Below are positions 50,260-55,835 of a DNA stretch of 55,835 nt, in pieces. The stretch is taken from assembly GCA_016208085.1 (NCBI GenBank), contig JACQYT010000022.1:1-55835 (forward strand), in the 5' to 3' direction. This DNA is from Elusimicrobiota bacterium (lineage in GTDB: Bacteria; Elusimicrobiota; Elusimicrobia; Elusimicrobiales; UBA9959). A program made the translations under genes and the position numbers. Numbering within the stretch: position 1 is the first letter of the stretch; the number at the start of each line of letters is the position of its first letter. The notes beneath the pieces are model-generated. The model was given only the letters and a program-made list of their open reading frames with translations. It did not search any database and had not been told where the DNA came from.

Positions 50260-50811
50260 ACTGACAAAATCAACATTGGCGCCGGCCGGGCCGAAAGCCT
50301 TGTGATGGCGCAGCAGCCGGCCCAGACGTCCGACATCGACGGAATAGATATCTTTAAGCGGGACGACCGCGTGCGGCACCCCGGTATCCAGAAAATGCGC
50401 TTTTTTGACCGGCGCCGGATATCGTCCCTTGTAATTCAGCGCGACGGCGGGCACCGCAGGCATGCGCATTTTTACCGTCTCGCGCCCTGTTATTTTCACC
50501 GGCAGAACACCCCGTATTGTGCGTAGGCTGAACTTTTTACTTCTTATCAGCCCTGAAGCGTAAGCCCACCAGGCGGCGCAGCGTGAGCCGTTGCCGCAGA
50601 AGGCCCCTGAGCCGTCCGAATTGAAATATTTTAGACCCACAGCGGTTTTTGAGATCTTTTTCACGTAAAGCAGCCCATCGGCGCCGACGGCAGTCTTACG
50701 GGCGCACAGTTTTACGGCCAGCCGCTTAAGTTCCGGCCCGGAAAAACCGCCGCCGCCCAGAAGGACGAAATCGTTCCCGGCCCCGGACATCTTGTAAAAT
50801 ATGATTTCCAT
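50101..50811 (-). CDS. dapF: Diaminopimelate epimerase, 3'-truncated
   Basis: The 236-residue protein matches DapF up to its second catalytic half: YKMSGAGNDFVLL, the first catalytic Cys in FCGNGSRCAAWW, PHAVVPL and ERGVEAETLACGTGITAAA with the second catalytic Cys. DapF interconverts LL- and meso-diaminopimelate for peptidoglycan and lysine. Normal proteins have about 270-280 residues; here the last ~40 residues (the closing strands and FEG-type end) are missing after EKGL and replaced by ACPFQEGYAGFVV. The truncation coincides with the inserted coiled-coil gene, whose 3' end overlaps on the other strand. Activity is uncertain. Confidence 0.93.
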   Translation of the reverse strand: MEIIFYKMSGAGNDFVLLGGGGFSGPELKRLAVKLCARKTAVGADGLLYVKKISKTAVGLKYFNSDGSGAFCGNGSRCAAWWAYASGLIRSKKFSLRTIRGVLPVKITGRETVKMRMPAVPAVALNYKGRYPAPVKKAHFLDTGVPHAVVPLKDIYSVDVGRLGRLLRHHKAFGPAGANVDFVSLKGRIIRIRTYERGVEAETLACGTGITAAAIALGVEKGLACPFQEGYAGFVV

Positions 50812-50814
50812 AAA

Positions 50815-51801
50815 TTAGATCTTCGACCTTGAATTTATTTCCGCTAGCAGCGCCCCGGCTATCCTGGCCACAAAAGTTCCGTCGTCTTTTCCGGCCGCGG
50901 CCAAAGCGCCCCTTGCGCCGGCCAGGTCCCCTTTTTTATACAGCGCCAGCCCTTTTATCAGCGAGGCAAAAGGGTCCTGCGCGCCGTCCTTTAGGAAATC
51001 GGCGGCCGCGCCGGCGGCGCCCGCGGCGTCGCCCGCTAAAAGCTGGACAAGCGCGCGTTCAAGGGCAAAGCTCCGGCTTTCGGGCTCGCGCTCCAGGGCC
51101 GCTGAAAGCGCGGCGGCGGCGGACTTATAATCGTCTTTGCCGGAGTATACCCGTGAAAGCGCAGCGTAGATCCCGGCGTCTCCCGGGTCCAGCTTAAGCG
51201 CCCTGGCAAGTATCAGTTCAGCCTCGGCCCAGTCCCTCTTCTTTATCATCCACCAGGCATATTCCTTCATAAGCGCCATGTCCTTGAAATCGCCGAGTAT
51301 AACGGCCCTGGAATAATAATCCTTGGCTCTGGCCAGAAAACCCATTTCGGAATAGCTTTTGCCCAGGCCCGCGTTCGCCTCTATATCGTCGGGCCGGTTT
51401 TCAATAACATCTTTAAAAAGCGGGGCGGCGGTGGCGTATAAACCGGCCTTCAGGTAGATGGCGGCCAGCCGGGCCGAAAAAAAGACTTCACCGGGATACA
51501 GGCCGCGGCCGAGTTCATAGACGCTTATGGCTCTGTCGGGAAGCCCCCGGCTTTCATAGCAAGCCCCGAGATATTTGTAGGCGTGTTTCCTTGTTTCGGA
51601 GGACGGTTTTTCTTTAAACAGCAAATCGCCGGCGAGCGAAACAGCCTCGCAGTTCCCTTTGCCGAAATCAGACCTCATGCTCTCCAAAAGTTCCAGCGCC
51701 CCGGTCTCGGAACCCAGGCCGAAAAATCTGAAAGCGCCGGCGTTCAGCCCGGGACCCGAAAGCGAAAGAGCGCAGAACAGAGCGGCATTAAAAAATTTCA
51801 T
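50815..51801 (-). CDS. Exported TPR-repeat protein
   Basis: The 328-residue protein has a signal peptide (MKFFNAALFCALSLSGPGLNA) and then TPR units across most of its length: YKYLGACYESRGLPDRAISV, ARLAAIYLKAGLYATAAPLF, NAGLGKSYSEMGFLARAKDY and YAALSRVYSGKDDYKSAAAA. It is probably a periplasmic or outer-membrane-associated scaffold. dapF starts 3 nt after its stop. No Shine-Dalgarno is seen; the region upstream is repeat C. Confidence 0.85.
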   Translation of the reverse strand: MKFFNAALFCALSLSGPGLNAGAFRFFGLGSETGALELLESMRSDFGKGNCEAVSLAGDLLFKEKPSSETRKHAYKYLGACYESRGLPDRAISVYELGRGLYPGEVFFSARLAAIYLKAGLYATAAPLFKDVIENRPDDIEANAGLGKSYSEMGFLARAKDYYSRAVILGDFKDMALMKEYAWWMIKKRDWAEAELILARALKLDPGDAGIYAALSRVYSGKDDYKSAAAALSAALEREPESRSFALERALVQLLAGDAAGAAGAAADFLKDGAQDPFASLIKGLALYKKGDLAGARGALAAAGKDDGTFVARIAGALLAEINSRSKI

Positions 51802-51810
51802 AAGTAACGG

Positions 51811-51901
51811 CAGGTAGAGGTATAGGTACAGGTAGAGTAGAGAGACGGAGTGAAAAATTTTTCCATTCCTTTCCTTTACCTCTATCTATACCTTTACCTT
51901 A
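51811..51901. repeat. Degenerate short-unit repeat hairpin C
   Basis: The arm GGTAGAGGTATAGGTACAGG (and more, to ~51840) is mirrored by an arm of CCTTTCCTTTACCTCTATCT units up to 51901. They fold around GAAAAATTTTTC (51852-51863). Units are near GGTANAGG. It fills the whole gap between the patatin and TPR genes. Confidence 0.85.
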
Positions 51902-51906
51902 TCGAC

Positions 51907-52896
51907 TTATTTCGCTCCGCCGAACAGGCCCGGCGCCGAATAGACTAGCAGCGACTCCTTCGCCCCGGTCATGCGCCTTGAGGCCTCCATAACCCCGGCT
52001 TCGCCCGCCTCCAGACATTTCTCAAAATCCGCGACCTTGATTCCCTGGACTTTTGACTTTATAAGGAAATCCGCCTCTTTTTCCTCGGCCCCGGCAAGCA
52101 TGGAACCCCTTATGTCTATGACCTGCAAAAGCGCCGACAGCACATTTTCGGGCATTTCGTTGGGCACGTTTTCGGCGGAACTCGCCAGGACCCATTGCGC
52201 CCCCAGAAGCTTCGCCGCATCCACGGGGAGAAAATCCACCACGCCCCCGTCCACCAGGTACCTGTGGCGGTATTGGAGCGGCGCGAAGATCCCGGGCAGG
52301 TTTACGCTGGCGCGCACCGCTATGGCCAGGGGTCCGTCGGTGAAGACTATCTTTTCCCCCGTCTTGAAATCCATCGCCACGCAGGCGAACGGGAGCTTAA
52401 GTTTTTCAAAGCTGTAGTCGCCCAGGTTTTTTTCTATGAAGCCCGTTATGTAGGTGGGAGTAAGCAGCTTGTCGGTTATCAGAAGCCTGAAAAGCTTTAT
52501 GCGGCTGAAATCCCGCGAAATATCGCGCCCGGAGGCCTCGCGTCCGAAATTCCACATCTCGTCTATTTTCATGCCGGAGGCGTAAAACGCGCCTACGACG
52601 GAACCCATGGAGGCGCCTGAGACGTAATCCACGGGAAACCCGGCGTATTGGAGCGCCTCCAGCACTCCGACGTGGGCGAAGCCCCTGGCGCCGCCCCCGG
52701 AAAGCGCAAGCCCCACCGCGGGCCGCTCCGGCGGCTTTGAATTGACCAGCCTGGGCCAGAGCACCTCGCGCAATATTTCGTCGTCGGAGGAACTTTGCTG
52801 GGCGGCTAACGGAATGGCGGCGGACAGCAAAACGGCGTAAAATGCAAAATATAAAATGTAAAAGTCAAAATGTGAAAGATATTTTACATTTTTCAT
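51907..52896 (-). CDS. Patatin-like phospholipase, exported
   Basis: The 329-residue protein has the patatin core: oxyanion loop LSGGGARGFAHVGVLEAL, nucleophile Ser in SGASMGSVVGAFYASG and the catalytic Asp in LVDGGVVDFLP. It should hydrolyse acyl chains of (glyco)lipids in the envelope. A signal peptide precedes it: MKNVKYLSHFDFYILYFAFY continued by AVLLSAAIPLAAQ. The first 20 residues are encoded by degenerate repeat D, which also holds the ATG at 52896. The longer frame to 52959 overlaps the TolC-like gene and is not used. It is downstream of the TolC-like gene by 32 nt. Confidence 0.92.
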   Translation of the reverse strand: MKNVKYLSHFDFYILYFAFYAVLLSAAIPLAAQQSSSDDEILREVLWPRLVNSKPPERPAVGLALSGGGARGFAHVGVLEALQYAGFPVDYVSGASMGSVVGAFYASGMKIDEMWNFGREASGRDISRDFSRIKLFRLLITDKLLTPTYITGFIEKNLGDYSFEKLKLPFACVAMDFKTGEKIVFTDGPLAIAVRASVNLPGIFAPLQYRHRYLVDGGVVDFLPVDAAKLLGAQWVLASSAENVPNEMPENVLSALLQVIDIRGSMLAGAEEKEADFLIKSKVQGIKVADFEKCLEAGEAGVMEASRRMTGAKESLLVYSAPGLFGGAK

Positions 52897-52914
52897 TTTA
52901 CACTTTGAATTTTG
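52839..52914. repeat. Degenerate short-unit repeat hairpin D, encoding a signal peptide
   Basis: The plus strand shows AAAATGCAAAATATAAAATG and further AAAATGT-like units to about 52878. These are mirrored by ATTTTACATTTTTCATTTTA and similar units to 52914. On the minus strand, the hairpin contains the patatin ATG and its first 20 codons, which read as a Phe/Tyr-rich hydrophobic helix. Confidence 0.85.
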
Positions 52915-52928
52915 CCCAAGCTTGCCCG

Positions 52929-54212
52929 CTACTTGGCAAGGTCCCTGCCCTGGGCCCATTCCAACTTGATCCTTGCAAGCAGCTGGTTATAAACGCTGTC
53001 GAAATAATCCCTTTCAAGTTCGCAAATGGCGATAAACGCCCTTAAAGTAGAAACTCCCGCCGGACCGCGCTTGAAAGCTTCTTCGTATTCCAGCTTGACG
53101 GCGGCAAGCTCATTTTTCCTTTTGTCGCTCTCGGCCTGCCGGAATTCGAGCTCCTTGCAGGCGTTTATGATCTCAAAACGTATCTTATCTTGCACTTCCG
53201 CGCGTTTAAGATCGCCCTGGCGCTGTTCGGCTTTTTTCTGGACTATCTGCGTCCAGATGTCGTAGGTGAGCGGGAAATGTATCGCTATGGAGGCCGTCCA
53301 GTTGCTGGAACGTACGGAATTATCAAGGCTGGCACCTTTATAGCCTATTACATCGTAGCTGCCGCCCAGGTAGATGTTCGGAGAACGCCTTACCATGGCC
53401 ATGTTCACGGCTATGTCGTCCAGCTGGGCCCTGTATATCTCGCTTTTGAGCTCGGAGCGCATTTCCATGGCTGTGACTAGGCTTTTCTGTATATCGGCCC
53501 CGACGGTGGCCGGTTCCAGGATGCCGGCTATCTCAAAGCGGTAGTTCGGCTCCCTGTTAAGGACCTTTATAAGCTCCGTTCCGGCGGCCTCCAGGTCTTT
53601 GTCCGAGGCCTGGGTCTGTTTTTCAAGCCTCACAACCAGCATTTTGGCCTCTATGCTTTCCCAGCCGTCTTTCTTTAGCGCGGAGTCAAGGGCCGCGGCG
53701 TCTTTATGCCATTTTCTAGCCTTGGCGGCCAGACCGCGGTGATAGAGCAAAGTGTAAAAAGCTTTTTTTGCCTTAAGAACGACATCCATTTTCACAGTGT
53801 CATAATTGACTTTCGCCTGTTTATGGGCCGTCTTAGCCATGCTCAGCGTGTTTTTATTCCTGCCGCCGTTATAAAGCGGCTGAAGGGCGTAAGCCCGCAG
53901 GGCGTAAAAATTTTCCTTTATGTCGGCGTCCAGATAACGGTCCCCCAGTTCCGGGCCCAGCGCCATGGGATATTGGAGGTTGACCTTTGACAAAGTGCCA
54001 GAGAGCGCCAGCTGCGGCAGGAAAAGGAAGCGCGCCTCGCTTACGCGCTGTTTGGCGATGATAATGTCCTGCTCGGCCGACAAAAGCGCGGGGTTGTTTC
54101 TTACGGCCAGGTCTATTACGGTCTCCAGCGTCAGCGCGTCCCCCGGCTGGGCGAAAATATGCCGCGGTCCGAAAAGCAGGAGCAGCAGGGCCGTAAAAAT
54201 ATTTTTTATCAT
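52929..54212 (-). CDS. TolC-like outer-membrane efflux protein
   Basis: The 427-residue protein has a signal peptide (MIKNIFTALLLLLFGPRHIFA) and two long alpha-helical repeats with TolC marks: LTLETVIDLAVRNNPALLSA, RVSEARFLFLPQLALSGTLS and ALQPLYNGGRNKNTL. The second half has IAIHFPLTYD and a coil to the end. It would form a trimeric channel through outer membrane and periplasm. No inner-membrane pump or adaptor gene is next to it. Length is normal for the family. Confidence 0.92.
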   Translation of the reverse strand: MIKNIFTALLLLLFGPRHIFAQPGDALTLETVIDLAVRNNPALLSAEQDIIIAKQRVSEARFLFLPQLALSGTLSKVNLQYPMALGPELGDRYLDADIKENFYALRAYALQPLYNGGRNKNTLSMAKTAHKQAKVNYDTVKMDVVLKAKKAFYTLLYHRGLAAKARKWHKDAAALDSALKKDGWESIEAKMLVVRLEKQTQASDKDLEAAGTELIKVLNREPNYRFEIAGILEPATVGADIQKSLVTAMEMRSELKSEIYRAQLDDIAVNMAMVRRSPNIYLGGSYDVIGYKGASLDNSVRSSNWTASIAIHFPLTYDIWTQIVQKKAEQRQGDLKRAEVQDKIRFEIINACKELEFRQAESDKRKNELAAVKLEYEEAFKRGPAGVSTLRAFIAICELERDYFDSVYNQLLARIKLEWAQGRDLAK

Positions 54213-54248
54213 TTGGCTTAAAATTTCTCCATTTCATTATCCCGAACA

Positions 54249-54276
54249 CCCGAAAATTGCAGCAGCAATTTTCGGG
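54249..54276. repeat. CCCGAAAATTGC palindrome, copy 6
   Basis: CCCGAAAATTGC and GCAATTTTCGGG flank AGCA, and the right arm abuts the stop codon of the HAMP gene. It lies between the HAMP and TolC-like genes and could work as a terminator of the former. Confidence 0.8.
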
Positions 54277-54825
54277 TTATATCTTGTAATTCGGCAGTAT
54301 CCCTAAAATTTTTCTGGTCAGGGTTTCGGCTTCCGTTTTCAGGCCGGGGTCTTTGGCCGCCGCCGCGCGCTTGAAATTTTCCACTTCCTTGAAAGACGCA
54401 TGAACGGCTCCCACCATATCGTTGAAGTGTTCCTGCAGCTCGGTCAGTTGGTCTCCCTTACGAAGGTAAACCCTGTGCGTAAGGTCGCCGGAAGCGACGG
54501 TGGCGCAGCTTTTTTCAAATTTAAATATGGGCCCGGCCATCCTGTGGGACACGACGGCCGAAACTATAAGCACGATGATCAGGTACACGACCAGCTTTAT
54601 GACGAAAAGCGGCGCCATGCAGAGCATCTCCTCCAGCAGCGGCTGCATCATCGGATGGTCATTTATCACCTTGGAGATGGTCCACACAAGGTCAAGCCCC
54701 ACTATCAAGAAAGCCAGCAGCACGCTCGTCATTATCAGCGCCATATACCTGTATTGCAGGCGTTTTTTTACAAGTATGGTCTTTCTCTGGAACTGCGCGG
54801 GTTTCTGTTGTGCATTATTAGTCAT
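54277..54825 (-). CDS. Membrane protein with orphan HAMP domain
   Basis: The 182-residue protein has two membrane helices (ALIMTSVLLAFLIVGLDLVW and LFVIKLVVYLIIVLIVSAVV) and then a HAMP domain (SHRMAGPIFKFEKSCATVAS, then GDLTHRVYLRKGDQLTELQE). It ends in a short coil, with no kinase, cyclase or methyl-accepting output domain. The AGP-x-F/Y-x-x-E context is that of stand-alone HAMP proteins found in several phyla; they may signal to a separate partner. AAGGAG precedes the ATG. It is complete, not a cut-off chemoreceptor, since the end matches such short relatives. Confidence 0.85.
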   Translation of the reverse strand: MTNNAQQKPAQFQRKTILVKKRLQYRYMALIMTSVLLAFLIVGLDLVWTISKVINDHPMMQPLLEEMLCMAPLFVIKLVVYLIIVLIVSAVVSHRMAGPIFKFEKSCATVASGDLTHRVYLRKGDQLTELQEHFNDMVGAVHASFKEVENFKRAAAAKDPGLKTEAETLTRKILGILPNYKI

Positions 54826-54849
54826 AATTTCTCCTTATTTTTTTCGGGC

Positions 54850-54959
54850 TCTTTCCTGACCGGCGATGCAAAATTTTACAGACGTTTATTGGTGAAATCT
54901 ATTGGCCCAAAGCTCGTAGACAAGCGAACGAGCACCCGAAAATCGCAGCGGTTTTCGGG
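54850..54959 (+). repeat. Dispersed repeat with palindromic end, intact copy
   Basis: This matches 38410-38507 with about ten substitutions over ~97 bp. Its palindrome is intact at 54935-54959 (CCCGAAAA/TTTTCGGG with a 9-nt loop). It occupies the whole gap between the PorV-like remnant, whose stop it abuts, and the HAMP gene. The element carries GGTGAAATCTATTGG where the other copy has GGTAAAATCTATGG. Confidence 0.88.
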
Positions 54960-55388
54960 TTAAAATTTCTTTTTCAGCGTTATGCGCTGGGCGCTGCCCA
55001 GTTTACCTTCCGGCGACACGGCATAGTCCAGGTCGGCGTTCATCAGTTTTATGCCCGCCCCCGCGCTGAATGCTCCTGCCGCGCTCGCAGCCGCCGCCCC
55101 GCCGTTTACGCCTCCTCTCAGGCTCAGGCCCGACATTGTCTCCGGCCCGCCGAACAGTGCGTATTCCGTGCCCAGGCTGTATGCCGTGTATTTGTCATAC
55201 ACATAACGCCTGGCGTCAAAGTTCAGCATAAACCCGGATACTGGCATGAACATTATACCGGCATTCACGCTTAAAGGCAATGGGTCCCGCTGTGAAATAT
55301 ACTTAATGGCGGGACCGAGGTTCTGCACCGCAACCCCTACGGATACGGGAATTCTTTTTAAACCGCGCTTTATGCCTGTCCTGTCCAG
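54960..55388 (-). pseudogene. PorV-like outer-membrane protein, C-terminal remnant
   Basis: The readable frame gives RIPVSVGVAVQNLGPAIKYI, ALFGGPETMSGLSLRGGVNG, then AGAGIKLMNADLDYAV and a terminal phenylalanine (KKKF), as in outer-membrane barrels of the PorV/UPF0164 type. Full proteins have about 300 or more residues; here only the last ~140 codons remain and an in-frame TGA closes the frame at 55389. No signal peptide or start is seen. Sequence beyond 55388 looks like a different, probably mobile, segment. Confidence 0.7.
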
Positions 55389-55613
55389 TCACTCTGAAAC
55401 CATCATTTGTCGCCGGTTCTGTTGACACTCACAGCCTCAGACGGCCAGTCCTGTGCCGCCGTATCCCACTCCTCGTATAATCCTAGCTTTTTTAGCGCCA
55501 CCCTTACAGCTTTCCGGTGCCGCCGTTCCTCCGATCTTTTAACAGTGTCCCAAAGTCGTACATGAAAGGGTAAAATAGGACCCACCAAATCCTGTAAGAA
55601 GAGGTGGGTCAAA
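55389..55613. other. Unassigned segment at the right end
   Basis: A minus-strand frame (55403-55675) contains the charged stretch KRSEERRHRKAVRVALKKLG but I cannot place it. An 8-bp inverted repeat (GACCCACC at 55579-55586, GGTGGGTC at 55603-55610) lies just before the ATG at 55614. It may be part of an insertion element end. Confidence 0.35.
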
Positions 55614-55835
55614 ATGGAAATACGAGTGCGACTTGAAGCTGTTATTAGTCTACAAGATGGTGAAGTAAATATCAACGAGATTCTTCATGCCGTCGGTGCA
55701 TTACCTCAATCTCGGTTGCTTTTTTTATATCTGTATGCTATAATAATATGTATTATGCAGATTAAATCACATCAACTAAGCAGGTTGCGTCAGAAGCTGA
55801 AGCAGTTTCCGGAGATACCGGAAAGCGCGCTTTCC
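55614..55835 (+). CDS. Partial gene of unknown function, cut by the window edge
   Basis: An open frame begins at ATG 55614 after AGAGGTGG and runs off the window: MEIRVRLEAVISLQDGEVNI, a leucine-rich stretch, then MQIKSHQLSRLRQKLKQFPE. A second start in the same frame, ATG 55755, has a near-consensus promoter directly in front and may be the real beginning. The fragment resembles the start of short proteins found with mobile elements, but there is too little to identify it. Confidence 0.5.
   Translation, partial: MEIRVRLEAVISLQDGEVNINEILHAVGALPQSRLLFLYLYAIIICIMQIKSHQLSRLRQKLKQFPEIPESALS
55716..55744 (+). promoter_or_regulatory. Near-consensus promoter, probably leaderless
   Basis: TTGCTT (55716-55721) and TATAAT (55739-55744) are 17 nt apart. 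ATG 55755 is 10 nt past the -10, so transcription would start about 3-5 nt before the start codon or on it. It is the best promoter match in the window. Confidence 0.7.

Noticed and set aside
54277-54825. Chemoreceptor truncated after HAMP
   Set aside because: Short stand-alone HAMP proteins of this size exist, the start and end are intact, and no output-domain remnant follows.
55403-55675. Minus-strand 90-residue frame at the right end as a gene
   Set aside because: No recognisable domain, no ribosome binding site, and it overlaps the better-supported plus-strand start; left as unassigned.

Overview
The window looks like a chromosomal stretch of a Gram-negative, probably uncultured bacterium. 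It has a TolC-type outer-membrane protein, a fragment resembling a PorV-type outer-membrane protein, a heptosyltransferase-like GT9 enzyme, a patatin lipase with a signal peptide, and a large surface-glycan cluster. The mix of B12-binding-type radical SAM proteins, secreted Cys-rich proteins, an orphan HAMP protein and many short palindromic repeats would suit Elusimicrobiota or a neighbouring phylum. That placement is an impression; no rRNA or tRNA is visible to settle it.

Left end (1-9.4 kb): a type I-C CRISPR-Cas locus, all on the minus strand, in the order cas3, cas5c, cas8c, cas7, cas4, an AAA/DUF4143 ATPase, cas1, cas2, leader, array. The array (four repeats, three complete 33-nt spacers) runs off the left edge. 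A good promoter (TTGGCG-17-TATTAT) sits just upstream of the first repeat. The ATPase is an intruder: it has its own promoter and a 27-bp quasi-palindromic operator, and the Cas4 next to it has lost its C-terminal iron-sulfur cysteines.

9.4-14 kb: an ORF6N fragment, a GAF/HD-GYP regulator, a secreted Cys-containing protein, a WecA/MraY-like phosphoglycosyltransferase and an RmlD-like reductase.

14-48 kb: a surface polysaccharide/glycolipid region with GT2, GT4 and GT9 glycosyltransferases, five multi-pass GT-C type proteins, a DegT aminotransferase, fucose-synthase-like and GalE-like epimerases, FkbM and other methyltransferases, an AsnB-type amidotransferase, a UDP-galactopyranose-mutase-like FAD protein, five B12-type radical SAM proteins and one SPASM radical SAM protein. 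It is interrupted at 31.1-34.1 kb by an AT-richer island (two unknown exported or anchored proteins, one with a C10 tract) next to a broken AEC-family transporter gene.

48-55.8 kb: dapA, an IS4-type remnant, a repeat-rich coiled-coil gene, a 3'-truncated dapF, then TPR, patatin, TolC-like and HAMP genes, a PorV-like fragment and the start of another, probably mobile, gene. The coiled-coil/IS block appears to have split a dapF-dapA gene string.

The most unusual feature is a set of intergenic repeats. One class consists of degenerate short-unit tandem repeats, often folded into a quasi-hairpin, with a different unit at each locus; they supply C-terminal tails, an internal loop and most of a signal peptide. 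A second class is a palindrome family (CCCGAAAATTGC...GCAATTTTCGGG), seven copies, two of which belong to a longer ~100-bp dispersed repeat. Several genes also appear to be leaderless, with a -10 element almost touching the start codon.
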